From the NCBI GenBank assembly GCA_964511425.1, contig CAZEFI010000001.1, positions 124,001-188,000 of the forward strand: a stretch of DNA of 64,000 nt, given 5' to 3'. Source of the stretch: Bin55 sp964511425 (GTDB lineage: Bacteria; Pseudomonadota; Gammaproteobacteria; Pseudomonadales; Azotimanducaceae). The notes below the pieces were generated by a model, which worked only from the letters and a program-made list of their open reading frames with translations, searched no databases and was not told where the DNA came from. How positions within the stretch are numbered: the first letter of the stretch is position 1; every line of letters begins with the position of its first letter. Made by a program: the position numbers and the translations under genes. Below, one piece after another: positions 36,467 to 46,553 of this stretch.

Positions 36467-38383
36467 ATGCAGAATTTTCGCACGCACATGCTGACCTTTT
36501 TCGTTGGCGTAGTTGCTGGTATCGGTGTTATCGTTGCCGCTCTAGTTTTACTCAGAGATGGTGGAACGTCTTCTGGAAGTCTACCCCTTTCCGGCACGCC
36601 GGAGACCGCAACACCCTCGGATGCAACAAAACCGATCGGGATGGTAGAGGGCATGGTGTCTGTTCCCTCTGACATCAACGAGATAGTGTTTCCGACGCAC
36701 GCCTTCGATCGCAAACTGGCGATCGCTTCTTGGGTCGCGACCCTTTCAGATGATCAAATCTTAAACTGGCTTCGGCAATCCACTGAGCCAACGTGGAGCA
36801 CATCTGCAGAAAATCGGAACGAATTGCAATCCGTGCTGTTGCAGAAACTGTCGATCACATCACCTGAACAAGCTGTTGATTTTGCCTCGTCGAGAGAATA
36901 CCGGCGGGGTTACACAATGATTTCCATCGTGTTTCAATCCTGGGCTCGTCTAGATTTGGAGAGTGCAATCGCCTACATCAAGAACATGGACGGACAAGAG
37001 TCCGCGTACTTGTTGCCGACCATCTTACAAGCACGGACAGACTTGACATTAGAGCGTCAACGTGAAATCGCAAAAGAACTTGGAAATGAAAGCTATGCGT
37101 TTTCTAACTATTTCCGCGCTCTCACCGAAGATGAAATTGATAATCCAGAGGAAACTTGGTCGGAAATAATCAAACTAGCAAGTCAGGAGAGTGTCCAGAA
37201 TGCGGCTAGATTTCCGTTGAGTAAAGTCGCCGTAGCCTGGGTCGAGAAGGATGGAATTAAAGTACTTGACAACATAGTTTCATCGATTTCACAGGACTCC
37301 GAATTTTCCAATGCACTGTCTAGTGTTTTTGGTGCGTTGTCTTCCGACCAACCGGAAGAAATTTTTGATTACGTCATGAACAATCTCGGTGACCAAGCCC
37401 CAGAAGTCATTCAAAGAAGTGGTATCCTTTACAATTGGGCAGGTGAAGATCCTCGCGGCATGTTGTCGAAGGCGGAGACCCTTCCAGCCAGCAGATTTCG
37501 ACAAGATATAGCTCGTCAAGCAGTTTGGCGATGGGCAGATGATAATCCGCGTCAGGTTCTCAAAAGTTTAGACGAAATACCACCCGAAAACCGAGAAGAA
37601 GCTAGTAGAGCCGCAATTCGAACACTTGCAAGAATATCTCCTACTGAAGCCGCAGAATTTGTACTCGATGAATCAGAATATTCGGCTCAGCTAAATCTCG
37701 CGCGCACGTTAGTCGGAGAATGGGCGTACCAAGATGTCGAAGCTACAAAAGATTGGGTACTAAATTTACCGTATAACAATCCTTTACGCGCTGATCTAAT
37801 TCCTACGCTAACCCGAACTCTGGTTGATAACGAACCTAGAGCGGCGTTTCAACTAGCACTTGAACAACCCATCGAAGAACCGGAATCCGATCTAATACCT
37901 GCGATGAGTCCAGAATCGTCAATCATCAGCTCGATTTCTTACCAAGATTTAGAACTCGCCATAGAGTTATTACCCCAAGTGAGGGATGTTGGTCAAAGCA
38001 AGAGCTTCGCATACGCTACTATAGGACACTCGTTAATCCGGAACGGCGAAACTCAACAAGCATTCGATCTTGCTAAAGATTTATCCCGAGAGCAGCAAGC
38101 ACGATACTATCAAAGCATTGCTTCTATGTGGGCTATGGAGGATTCACAAGGATTGCTGGAAGCATTCGACAACTTTCCTACAGCGGAAATTAAATCCAAA
38201 ACAGCACTGTCGGTGGTCATGTTTAATAGCACCACGAACACCTACTCGACCGAAGAAGTTGCAAGGCTAGAAAAGTTTCTCAATAAAGAAGATCGGGAAA
38301 AACTTGCAGTGATTCAAGATATCGACCTGATGAACCCGTCGCCTGAAGATGTTCAAAAGCTTCAAGAATTGTTCCCGTGGTAG
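36467..38383 (+). CDS. Membrane-anchored alpha-solenoid protein A1
   Basis: First of six tandem paralogs, 638 aa from ATG 36467; TTG 36452 is an alternative start. One TM helix (about 8-28) contains GVVAGIG. A short linker leads to a domain built of helical repeats of about 35 residues, with recurring W-x-x-x-D/N-P and A-x-x-x-L-x-x-x-P patterns (NWAGEDPRGMLSKAETLP, RWADDNPRQVLKSLDEIP). Subfamily A marks are FDRKLAIASWVATLSDDQI, the QPEEIFDYVMNNLGDQA block and the end IDLMNPSPEDVQKL. No catalytic motif. Orientation N-in with a periplasmic solenoid is inferred. Function unknown; a scaffold or binding role is likely. Confidence 0.82.
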   Translation: MQNFRTHMLTFFVGVVAGIGVIVAALVLLRDGGTSSGSLPLSGTPETATPSDATKPIGMVEGMVSVPSDINEIVFPTHAFDRKLAIASWVATLSDDQILNWLRQSTEPTWSTSAENRNELQSVLLQKLSITSPEQAVDFASSREYRRGYTMISIVFQSWARLDLESAIAYIKNMDGQESAYLLPTILQARTDLTLERQREIAKELGNESYAFSNYFRALTEDEIDNPEETWSEIIKLASQESVQNAARFPLSKVAVAWVEKDGIKVLDNIVSSISQDSEFSNALSSVFGALSSDQPEEIFDYVMNNLGDQAPEVIQRSGILYNWAGEDPRGMLSKAETLPASRFRQDIARQAVWRWADDNPRQVLKSLDEIPPENREEASRAAIRTLARISPTEAAEFVLDESEYSAQLNLARTLVGEWAYQDVEATKDWVLNLPYNNPLRADLIPTLTRTLVDNEPRAAFQLALEQPIEEPESDLIPAMSPESSIISSISYQDLELAIELLPQVRDVGQSKSFAYATIGHSLIRNGETQQAFDLAKDLSREQQARYYQSIASMWAMEDSQGLLEAFDNFPTAEIKSKTALSVVMFNSTTNTYSTEEVARLEKFLNKEDREKLAVIQDIDLMNPSPEDVQKLQELFPW

Positions 38384-38507
38384 TCTGTCTCGCTCATCGA
38401 TGGTTATGTGCACCGACGAAAAATCACTTGCAAATTTTCGTAATAATGAATGTTGCAACCATGTTCGCGTTCAACAGAATTTAATAAATCTTACAAGTTA
38501 GAAACCC

Positions 38508-40424
38508 ATGAAAAAATCTCTTGCAATGTCGATCATTCTTCTTTCCTCAGGACTAGTGATCGGCGGAGGATGTTCATACTATGTGCATCTCGCGATATCA
38601 AACATTGTCACTTCAAACTCTCCTGAGACTGGTTTAGTCTCCACTGACAAGACGAAACCTATTGAAACAACGGAAATCGTAGGCGACATGCGAGACTCTA
38701 TCTCGGCCAGCGACGTTTCAGCACTTTCTATCCAAGATCCATCTTTAGAGCAAAATTCGTTTCAACGCACGTTGGCGATTTACTCCTATGTTGCGAACTT
38801 ATCAGAGCAACAAATTACTGCAGAGTTTAACAATACTACTTGGGCATCGCAAAACCTTTCACGAAGCGTTCTTTCCGAACTGCAGACTGCACTGCTCGAA
38901 AAGCTAACGATCTTCAATCCGTCCGCGGCGGTAAGGATTGCAGTAGAACAGAAAGAGCTTGCTGGTAACCTATTCACATCAGATCCATGGGATCCATGGC
39001 AGTACCCAGTACGAACAACAGATACAACTCCAATGCCCTTGGTTAAAAGCGTATTCAAGGAGTGGGCATTGAGTAACCTAGATGATGCCGTCAGTAGTGC
39101 TAAGTCTCTGCAGAACGACGCTAGAGGTAACGCTCTAGCTGGAATTCTCGAAGCAATTCCGGGGGAGTCGCTAGCGACCTATCGCACAATTGCGAAGAAA
39201 TTAGGCGATGAAGATCAGGGACGCGATGCATATGTGATGTCATTCAGTTCGATGAGCGTTGAAAATCCTAAAGCGATTTGGGACGAAATTGTGAGTTTGA
39301 TCGAACCAGAAAATTACGAACAATATCAAGTTCTAGGAAACATTGCGCGACAGTGGTATCAACAAGAGGGCTTAGGTGTGCTTGAAGAAATTGGTTCAGG
39401 CATGTTGGACGAAAACGTCGAACGTGATGTGGTAAACCGGGTGCTTGAGTTAGCAGCGAACGAAAACCCGGATCAGGCATTTCGGTATGCTCTGACGATG
39501 CCAACGCAAGGTGGCTATTCGGGTCCGTTGAACAGTGTTACTAATGTCTGGGTAGAGTCTGACCCTCAAGCAGCGTACGATGCTGTTACTGGTATTGAAC
39601 AGAGCAGGTTACGTGATTATTTACAAAGAAGGGTCGTCTCGAGCTGGGCTTTTAACGAACCCTACTACTTGTTAGATAATTTGGACCTATTTCCGGCAAA
39701 AATACGAGACAACGGAATTTCCAGTGCGCTTACGAAAATTGCTCAAACATCGCCGCAAGAAGCAGCAGAACTTGCTTTGGAACAAAAATCAGGTATGCAG
39801 GGAAGTTTGAGTTACCTGCCCAATCAAATTATGAGGTATTGGATGCGAACAGACTTAGAGGGAGCAGTTAATTGGGTATTCAATGGACCTCTGAACGAGG
39901 AAAATCAACAGAATTGGATCAGTGCGTTAGCCACCATTCTAGTGGACTCAGATCCTCGCCGCGCTTTTGAGCTAGCACTGAAACAACCGATTACCGAAGG
40001 AACACCCGGCATGTATATGCCAGCACTCGAAGCAAGAATTATTCAACAAATAGTCTATCACGACCTAGACCTTGCGGTCGAACTGTTACCACGAGTACGA
40101 GAAGGTTCATCACGCTCTCAAGCATATTCCTCGGTAGGGAGCAAGTATATCGATCTAGGAGATGCCGCTAAAGCCGTTGAACTAGGGAAAAAACTATCTC
40201 CTGATGAGCAAGAAAGTTACTTTCAAAGCATCGCAAATTCGTGGGTGAGGGTCGATCCGAGTGGAATGGTTGAATCGTTTGAGAGTATTCCTACGGATGA
40301 ACTGCGCTCGAGCTTAGCGCGAACCTTTTTGGGACCGTGGATGAATGAGAATTTCACGGAGTCTCAGCTCGACGTCTTGAGGCAGTATCTCAATGAAGCC
40401 GACAGAAAAGCATTGGAAGAGTGA
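38508..40424 (+). CDS. Membrane-anchored alpha-solenoid protein B1
   Basis: Second paralog, 638 aa, subfamily B. TM helix at about 7-28 with GLVIGGG. Subfamily B marks are QDPSLEQNSFQRTLAIYSYV, TYRTIAKKLGDE, SDPQAAYDAVTGIEQSRLRD and the end ENFTESQLDVLRQYLNEAD. Solenoid repeats include DPRRAFELALKQP and LAVELLPRVREG, also found in the other copies. ATG 38508 has no strong ribosome binding site. The gap from A1 is 124 bp and to A2 210 bp. It has a Trp/Pro/Asp insert (DPWDPWQYPVRTTDT, about residue 162) not seen in its paralogs. Confidence 0.82.
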   Translation: MKKSLAMSIILLSSGLVIGGGCSYYVHLAISNIVTSNSPETGLVSTDKTKPIETTEIVGDMRDSISASDVSALSIQDPSLEQNSFQRTLAIYSYVANLSEQQITAEFNNTTWASQNLSRSVLSELQTALLEKLTIFNPSAAVRIAVEQKELAGNLFTSDPWDPWQYPVRTTDTTPMPLVKSVFKEWALSNLDDAVSSAKSLQNDARGNALAGILEAIPGESLATYRTIAKKLGDEDQGRDAYVMSFSSMSVENPKAIWDEIVSLIEPENYEQYQVLGNIARQWYQQEGLGVLEEIGSGMLDENVERDVVNRVLELAANENPDQAFRYALTMPTQGGYSGPLNSVTNVWVESDPQAAYDAVTGIEQSRLRDYLQRRVVSSWAFNEPYYLLDNLDLFPAKIRDNGISSALTKIAQTSPQEAAELALEQKSGMQGSLSYLPNQIMRYWMRTDLEGAVNWVFNGPLNEENQQNWISALATILVDSDPRRAFELALKQPITEGTPGMYMPALEARIIQQIVYHDLDLAVELLPRVREGSSRSQAYSSVGSKYIDLGDAAKAVELGKKLSPDEQESYFQSIANSWVRVDPSGMVESFESIPTDELRSSLARTFLGPWMNENFTESQLDVLRQYLNEADRKALEE

Positions 40425-40634
40425 TATGTGATGACTCCCTAAGCATAGGATCTCAGTCCAGAAGCCGTAAATCAAATGGTTTGATACGTCATCCGGCAAA
40501 AGTTAGATTAGAATCTTTCAACTACCGTCAAGAGATGACGCTGAGTTGTTTACCGTTTCTGACCACACATTATTTGTCGCGGGAGCTTTTTTTGTAAACA
40601 GGAAGCCACACCAGTACTAGATTTTTCTCGTTCA

Positions 40635-42542
40635 ATGCAGGTTTTTCACACACGCATCCTCGTCTTCGTTGCTGGAGTGTTAATCGGTCTCGGTGTCGTT
40701 GCAATTACTTTATTCGTAATCGTAGACAACACGACATCGTTCGACCAATCGAAGATCTCAGCGCGAGAAACAAAGTCAGTTCAATTCTCGAATACCGCAG
40801 ATAGTGTCGATAGAAGTGAATCCGTGGAGGTTGATTCTAAACTCGAAAATCTAGTTTTTCCAAGGTCGACCTTTGACCGTAAAGCGGGAGTTCTTTTTTG
40901 GGTAGCATCCCTCAACGACGACCAAATCGTCAACTACCTTGAACAATCCACCGATCTCCACTTGCGTGCCTCCTTAGAAAATCGGGCCGAATTGCAATCT
41001 GCACTATTGGAAAAACTCACGACAACAGCACCACACCGTGCAGCAGACTTTGCTTTGTCAATTCAGGATCGCCAACAGTACTATTCACTGACAAACATCG
41101 TCTTTCAAACCTGGGCTATGTTGGATTTCGAGGGTGCAGTTGCTCACCTCACAGAGTTGACGGAGCAAGAATCTCGTAATTTCATGAGAACTATTTTCGC
41201 GGCGCGTGATGATCTCTCGTTCGAACAAATGCGAGAAGTCGCACTTGAACTCGGGGAGGAAAGTTACGCGTTTTCGGTTTACTTTCAAAGTCTAGTCAAC
41301 AGCGGAAAAAACAAACCTAGGGAAACTTGGTACGAAATTGTGAATCTAGCGAACCTCGAACATGTCCAACACACGACTGGATCGGTTCTGCCTCGAGTCG
41401 CTGTGGCTTGGGTAGAGGATCAAGGACTCAACGTCCTCGACGAAATCGTGAGTTCAATATCCAACGATGCCGAGTATTTGTCCGTACTCTACGACATACT
41501 ACGTGATCTAGCTTCAGAACAGCCCGAAGAAGTGTTTAATTTTGTAATGAGCAATTTAGGCGATCGTGCGGTCGAAGTCCTTAAAAGAAGCGGAATTACG
41601 AACCAGTGGATTCAAAAGGATCCCAAAGGTTTGTTAGCAAAGTTGGACAGCATCCCCGCGACCAGATTTCGCCAAACAGTGCTGCTGAATGCTATTCAGC
41701 AGTGGGCGGACAAAAACCCCCGTGAGCTTCTTGCGCGGCTAGACCTAGTACCTCCTGGGCAACGAGACGATGCAAGCAATCGAGCTATTAGGAAATTATC
41801 GCGAATATCACCGACAGAAACTGCGCAATTCATACTGCACTTGACCGATGATGCATCGCAGTCTCGGTTTGCCCAAATTCTAATCTCACAGTGGGTCGTC
41901 GATGATGCAGAGGCAGCAAGAGAATGGGTACTAAGTCTCCCGATACGCAAACCGATGCGCGCGTCGCTCATCAGCGACCTTGCGAGGACACTAGTTCGAA
42001 CCGATCCAAGGAGTGCGTTTGAACTTGCACTCCATCAACCGCTAGACAATGATGACGACAGCCCTCACAAGTCGATCGGAGATGAAGTTTTCATCCTGAG
42101 CAGAATAGCAGATCAAGATGTACATCTTGCTATTGAGTTTCTACCGAAGGTTAGAAGTGGTGGAAAAGCATCTGCGTATACAGATGTTGGTACCACTTTA
42201 GTTGAACAAGGAAACTTACATCAAGCACTCGAGCTGGCAAACCATTTGGATGAACGTGAGAAATCAGAGTTCTTCCAAGCAGTTGCTATGGACTGGTTTT
42301 GGAAAGACCCAGAAGGACTTCTGAGGGAGTTCGACGACTTTCCTACTTCGTCGAGATCAAGAATTGCGTTAGCCATGACATTTTCGAATCGAATCACAAG
42401 TTTCTATACCGACGAAGAGATTGAGCAATTAGAGAGACACATTAGCGAAAAAGACAAGAAGACACTGAAGCGACTACAAGAAATTGACCTGAGTAATCCT
42501 ACCGATGAAGATTTTGAAGTGTTCTATAAGTTGCATCTGTAA
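40635..42542 (+). CDS. Membrane-anchored alpha-solenoid protein A2
   Basis: Third paralog, 635 aa, closest by eye to A1. TM helix about 9-30 with GVLIGLG. Shared A marks are FDRKAGVLFWVASLNDDQI, QPEEVFNFVMSNLGDRA, RLDLVPPGQRDDASNRAIRK and the end IDLSNPTDEDFEVF. Repeats DPRSAFELALHQP and LAIEFLPKVRSG are common to the family. It starts 4,168 bp after A1, which equals one A-B unit. Function unknown. Confidence 0.82.
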   Translation: MQVFHTRILVFVAGVLIGLGVVAITLFVIVDNTTSFDQSKISARETKSVQFSNTADSVDRSESVEVDSKLENLVFPRSTFDRKAGVLFWVASLNDDQIVNYLEQSTDLHLRASLENRAELQSALLEKLTTTAPHRAADFALSIQDRQQYYSLTNIVFQTWAMLDFEGAVAHLTELTEQESRNFMRTIFAARDDLSFEQMREVALELGEESYAFSVYFQSLVNSGKNKPRETWYEIVNLANLEHVQHTTGSVLPRVAVAWVEDQGLNVLDEIVSSISNDAEYLSVLYDILRDLASEQPEEVFNFVMSNLGDRAVEVLKRSGITNQWIQKDPKGLLAKLDSIPATRFRQTVLLNAIQQWADKNPRELLARLDLVPPGQRDDASNRAIRKLSRISPTETAQFILHLTDDASQSRFAQILISQWVVDDAEAAREWVLSLPIRKPMRASLISDLARTLVRTDPRSAFELALHQPLDNDDDSPHKSIGDEVFILSRIADQDVHLAIEFLPKVRSGGKASAYTDVGTTLVEQGNLHQALELANHLDEREKSEFFQAVAMDWFWKDPEGLLREFDDFPTSSRSRIALAMTFSNRITSFYTDEEIEQLERHISEKDKKTLKRLQEIDLSNPTDEDFEVFYKLHL

Positions 42543-42663
42543 GCACTGTGTTTGCTCAACTAGACTATGACACAATCCAACACAACGGAACCGAGAATCT
42601 AGTGACTATTGGAACAAATACCCCATTCCGGTGTCGAGAAGTGAGTAACACCGAACGAGTTTG

Positions 42664-44508
42664 ATGTCAATGACTCAATCATCCCGTACAACGTTGATTG
42701 TGCTTTGCATAGGTATCGCCGTGGGTGGTGGGGGTATGTACCTGTTGTACGGTACAGTAGCATCGAACGAATCAATAGAAATCGCCCATACCACAGTAGG
42801 GTCCGAAACACGTGGGCTCACTCCTCGCATTGATGATCCATCTACACAAGAATCCTATTTACCCACATCCAGCGACTACCAGTCTGCGAAATCCCTTAAA
42901 GACCCTACTCTACACCAAAATTCGTTCGAACGCAGTCTCGCCATATATTCCTATGTTAAAAGCCTATCCGTAGATCAAATCACAAACGCACTGTATACCA
43001 CTACGAGTGAAGGGCAAGAACTGTCGCACCGTGTGAAGTATGAACTTCAAACCGCCCTTGTAGAAAAACTAGCGATAGTTGATCCGACTACCGCCGTGGA
43101 ATTTTTGATTGAACGGCAAGTCACAAGAAACGACCCTGCTCTGATGTCAATGATCCGAAGTCTATTCACAGATTTAGCATCAAGCGATCTGAAGAAAGCA
43201 ATAATCCTCGCGAACACATTGGATGCCCATGTTAAGAGTAATGCGATTTCCAGTATATACGCCACACAAATCGGTGAGACACTAGCAACTTATCGACAGA
43301 TTGCCAAAGAATTAGGAGATGCAACAATTGCTGTCGAGTTTTACCTCAATTCTTTAGAGGAACAGCAATTTGATGACCCTCAATCGACTTGGGATGAAGT
43401 TCAAACACTGCTCAAATCAATAGACTTCATTCCTTCGCAAGCACTATTAAATATCGCACAACAATGGTACGAGAAAGATGGGCTCAGCGTGATCGATGAA
43501 ATCAGTACGAGCTCCATGAACAAAAACTTCACACGTGGGATAATGCACCACATATTTGAGCAGGAAGCCGATGAAAACCCCGAGTATGCGTTTCAGTCCG
43601 CAATGAAGCTGCCAGTCGATGATCGATATTCTGGAATTCGGGAAATTGTCGCTAGGAGTTGGGCGCGATCTGAGCCACAGGCGGCATATCAAGCCGTAAG
43701 CAACATCAAGCATAGTGGTCTGCGCGAAAACCTTCAACTACACGTCGTGAATCGTTGGGTACAAACCGAACCTAGATATGTGTTAAACAATTTGGAAATT
43801 TTTCCACCAAATATTACCGAGTATGCAACAGACGAGGCGATTCAAGCCATCGCGCGTACATCTCCAAAAGAAGCCGCAGAGCTCACCTTGGAACATGTTC
43901 ACTCGCCGTGGAATAGTTCCGCAGTGTCCTACGTGATGGAAGAATGGGTTGAGCAGGATGAGGAAGGGGCTATAAATTGGGTCTACAACGGGACATTGAA
44001 TGAGCGCACTGCGTACGAATGGGTCGATGCATTAACTAGCAATTTGGTGTATTCGGACCCCCGCCGCGCGTTCAATTTAGCTGTGCGACAAGAAATTCCT
44101 GCGGGAGGTGGCTTCGGAGGAATGTATGAAATAGGACTAGAAGTCGGAGTCATTAACCAAATAGCTCGTCAAAATATCGATCTTGCTGTCGAACTACTAC
44201 CCAACGTACGAAAAGGTAAAACGAGATTGCGTGCTTACAAATCCTTAGGGGATCGGCACATCGATCAAGGCGACTCAAAGAAGGCGTTCGACATCGGACT
44301 CCAGCTTCCGTTATCGGATCAAGAGGAGTATTTTCGATCTATTTCTACGACGTGGGCAAGAGTTGATCCAGCAGGGTTATTAATCGCATTGAAAGACTTC
44401 CCCACAGGGAAAGTCCGTTCAAGTGTCGCTTTGAGAATGTCGAGCCGCAGGTATCGAGATAATTTCACGGATGACCAACTAGAAGTACTACAACAGTATG
44501 TCGACTGA
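42664..44508 (+). CDS. Membrane-anchored alpha-solenoid protein B2
   Basis: Fourth paralog, 614 aa from ATG 42664 (TTG 42661 and ATG 42670 are alternatives). TM helix with GIAVGGGG. B marks are KDPTLHQNSFERSLAIYSYV, TYRQIAKELGDA, SEPQAAYQAVSNIKHSGLRE and the end DNFTDDQLEVLQQYVD. It lies 121 bp after A2, nearly the same gap as A1-B1. Solenoid repeats are as in the other copies (DPRRAFNLAVRQE, LAVELLPNVRKG). Function unknown. Confidence 0.82.
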   Translation: MSMTQSSRTTLIVLCIGIAVGGGGMYLLYGTVASNESIEIAHTTVGSETRGLTPRIDDPSTQESYLPTSSDYQSAKSLKDPTLHQNSFERSLAIYSYVKSLSVDQITNALYTTTSEGQELSHRVKYELQTALVEKLAIVDPTTAVEFLIERQVTRNDPALMSMIRSLFTDLASSDLKKAIILANTLDAHVKSNAISSIYATQIGETLATYRQIAKELGDATIAVEFYLNSLEEQQFDDPQSTWDEVQTLLKSIDFIPSQALLNIAQQWYEKDGLSVIDEISTSSMNKNFTRGIMHHIFEQEADENPEYAFQSAMKLPVDDRYSGIREIVARSWARSEPQAAYQAVSNIKHSGLRENLQLHVVNRWVQTEPRYVLNNLEIFPPNITEYATDEAIQAIARTSPKEAAELTLEHVHSPWNSSAVSYVMEEWVEQDEEGAINWVYNGTLNERTAYEWVDALTSNLVYSDPRRAFNLAVRQEIPAGGGFGGMYEIGLEVGVINQIARQNIDLAVELLPNVRKGKTRLRAYKSLGDRHIDQGDSKKAFDIGLQLPLSDQEEYFRSISTTWARVDPAGLLIALKDFPTGKVRSSVALRMSSRRYRDNFTDDQLEVLQQYVD

Positions 44509-44717
44509 TACGATGCGACAACCCGAACAAAAACACAACTGTTGGAACAAACCCCCTTCCATATGAGATGTCCTTTGACCATCTTTTCTTTACCAAATTC
44601 AATAGAGTACCGCATTAGAGTAGGAACAACACTACAACTGTTTCGTCGCGAAGTTGATCGAGACGAAACTAGTTGAATGAGCTTTGCGTTGTGTAGAAAA
44701 ACTAGAACACCGGTGCA

Positions 44718-46553
44718 ATGCAACGCGGAATAACCATACCAGCAATATTGATCGCAACTGGGATTGGTATCGGTATCGTTGTGTCCCTAGGTGTTTTCGA
44801 GCTCATAGACAACGGGAACGAGAGATCAACTACTGAACAAGGCCGAAACGGTCACAGAACCATGACCAGTGCGACGAACGCAAGTCGTCCGCTCGATGGC
44901 CGATCTAGTAAGTCTAACCTTGCCGTACCACAACGCATCACAGATCTAACCCTTTCAAAATCTACCTATGAAAGACGAGTTGAAATTTCCGAGTGGATCC
45001 TAGCATTGACCGAAAATCAAGTAATCACCTGGTTGGATCAGTCATGCAGTTTAGACTGGGATATTTCGGCCCAAGCCCGCGAAGATTTTCAAACCATATT
45101 ATTGCAGCAACTAACGCCGAATAGTCCCTCGGAAGCATTAGATTTCGCCCTTGCGCGGAGCGACCCGTTCCGTTTTGATCTAGTGCAAACAGTCTTCTAT
45201 GAATGGGCGAATGTCAATCTCAACGCCTCGGTCATACGTGCAATAGACTTAACTCAAGAGTTAAGAGTGTGTGCACTCGAAGGGATTCTAGAAGCGCACG
45301 AGTCACTCACTTTAGACGAACGCAAAGCAATCGCATCGGAACTTGGAAACGAATCGTACGCTACAACTTTCCATCTTCGCAAGTTGCTCGAAGTGCCGAC
45401 AGACAACCCAAAAGAAACTTGGCACAACGTTGTTGTACTCGCAGAACCGAATGATGAGCATGTTCAAATTCTAGCACAAATCGCAGGATCATGGATCGAA
45501 GCATCGGGAATCGAAGTGCTCAATGAAATAATCTCATCAATAGAAGATGAAGACATGCGTGCGTCTATTTCGGTAGAGATCCTCCGTGAAATTGCCCGAT
45601 CACTACCGGAGCAGGCTTTCGCATTTGCGTTAGATTTAGAAACCAATAACCGAGAATTTGTTGCTAGAACAGTGATACAAACGTGGGCAACGCAAGATCC
45701 CCATGTCGCATTAGAAGCTGTAAAAGCAGTTCCTCCTGGCCAATTTCGTAGTGATCTTGAATTTTCTGCGGTCCAACAGTGGGTCCAGCTCGATCCTCGC
45801 GACGTCCTCCGGCGATTACCCGAGGTACCAATCTCCGTACGAGAGGATGCAATAACCGAATCTATTTATTGGATCGCTCAAGACGCGCCGACAGAAGCAG
45901 CTTCGTTCGTCCAACAGTTAGACAAAGAATCTCAATGGAAAGCGCGTGACATATTGATGGAATCCTGGCTAAGTCAAGACTTGGAAGGTGCGATAGATTG
46001 GGCAGAGAATTCGGATTCTATCGAATCAGAAGTTCGACCGTACTTGCTCCACGATGTAGCTGCTAAAGTACTATGGATCGATCCAAAGCGGGCGTTTCAA
46101 ATTGCTCGGCAAGTATCTCTTCTTGCTGATAGTTCGATCGGTTCCGAAGCAATGATCATAGGGCGTATTGCTCATTCGGATCTCAATCTAGCGCGGGAGC
46201 TGTTGCCTCAAGTTCGTTCAGGGGATACGAAAATTCAAGCGTACGTCGCAGTCGCAAGTGAATTGGTTGTACAAGGGGACACTCAAGATGCACTGAATCT
46301 AGGTTCAGAGTTACCGGACACTGATCTCGATACGTTCCATATTGACCTCGCACAAAGATGGGTGTTTCGAGATGCTGCCGGATTGATAGCTGAAATGGAG
46401 GGCTTTCCCACCGCCGAGACACGTTCCAAGATCGCTCTGACGTTGATTCAAAATAACGAAAGCAACACACGACTCACCGACGCACAGATTGAACAACTGC
46501 AAACCTTTCTCAGTACAGAAGCCAAAGCCACTCTTGAGAACAATCCGCCATGA
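44718..46553 (+). CDS. Membrane-anchored alpha-solenoid protein A3
   Basis: Fifth paralog, 611 aa, a more divergent A member. TM helix about 8-29 with GIGIG. A marks are KSTYERRVEISEWILALTENQ, KAIASELGNESYA (nearly the same words as A1) and PGQFRSDLEFSAVQQW. Repeats include DPKRAFQIARQ and LARELLPQVRSG. Its C-terminus lacks the DLxNPxxED tail of A1 and A2. The gap from B2 is 209 bp, like B1-A2 at 210 bp. The stop overlaps the B3 start (ATGA), so A3 and B3 are translationally coupled. Confidence 0.82.
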   Translation: MQRGITIPAILIATGIGIGIVVSLGVFELIDNGNERSTTEQGRNGHRTMTSATNASRPLDGRSSKSNLAVPQRITDLTLSKSTYERRVEISEWILALTENQVITWLDQSCSLDWDISAQAREDFQTILLQQLTPNSPSEALDFALARSDPFRFDLVQTVFYEWANVNLNASVIRAIDLTQELRVCALEGILEAHESLTLDERKAIASELGNESYATTFHLRKLLEVPTDNPKETWHNVVVLAEPNDEHVQILAQIAGSWIEASGIEVLNEIISSIEDEDMRASISVEILREIARSLPEQAFAFALDLETNNREFVARTVIQTWATQDPHVALEAVKAVPPGQFRSDLEFSAVQQWVQLDPRDVLRRLPEVPISVREDAITESIYWIAQDAPTEAASFVQQLDKESQWKARDILMESWLSQDLEGAIDWAENSDSIESEVRPYLLHDVAAKVLWIDPKRAFQIARQVSLLADSSIGSEAMIIGRIAHSDLNLARELLPQVRSGDTKIQAYVAVASELVVQGDTQDALNLGSELPDTDLDTFHIDLAQRWVFRDAAGLIAEMEGFPTAETRSKIALTLIQNNESNTRLTDAQIEQLQTFLSTEAKATLENNPP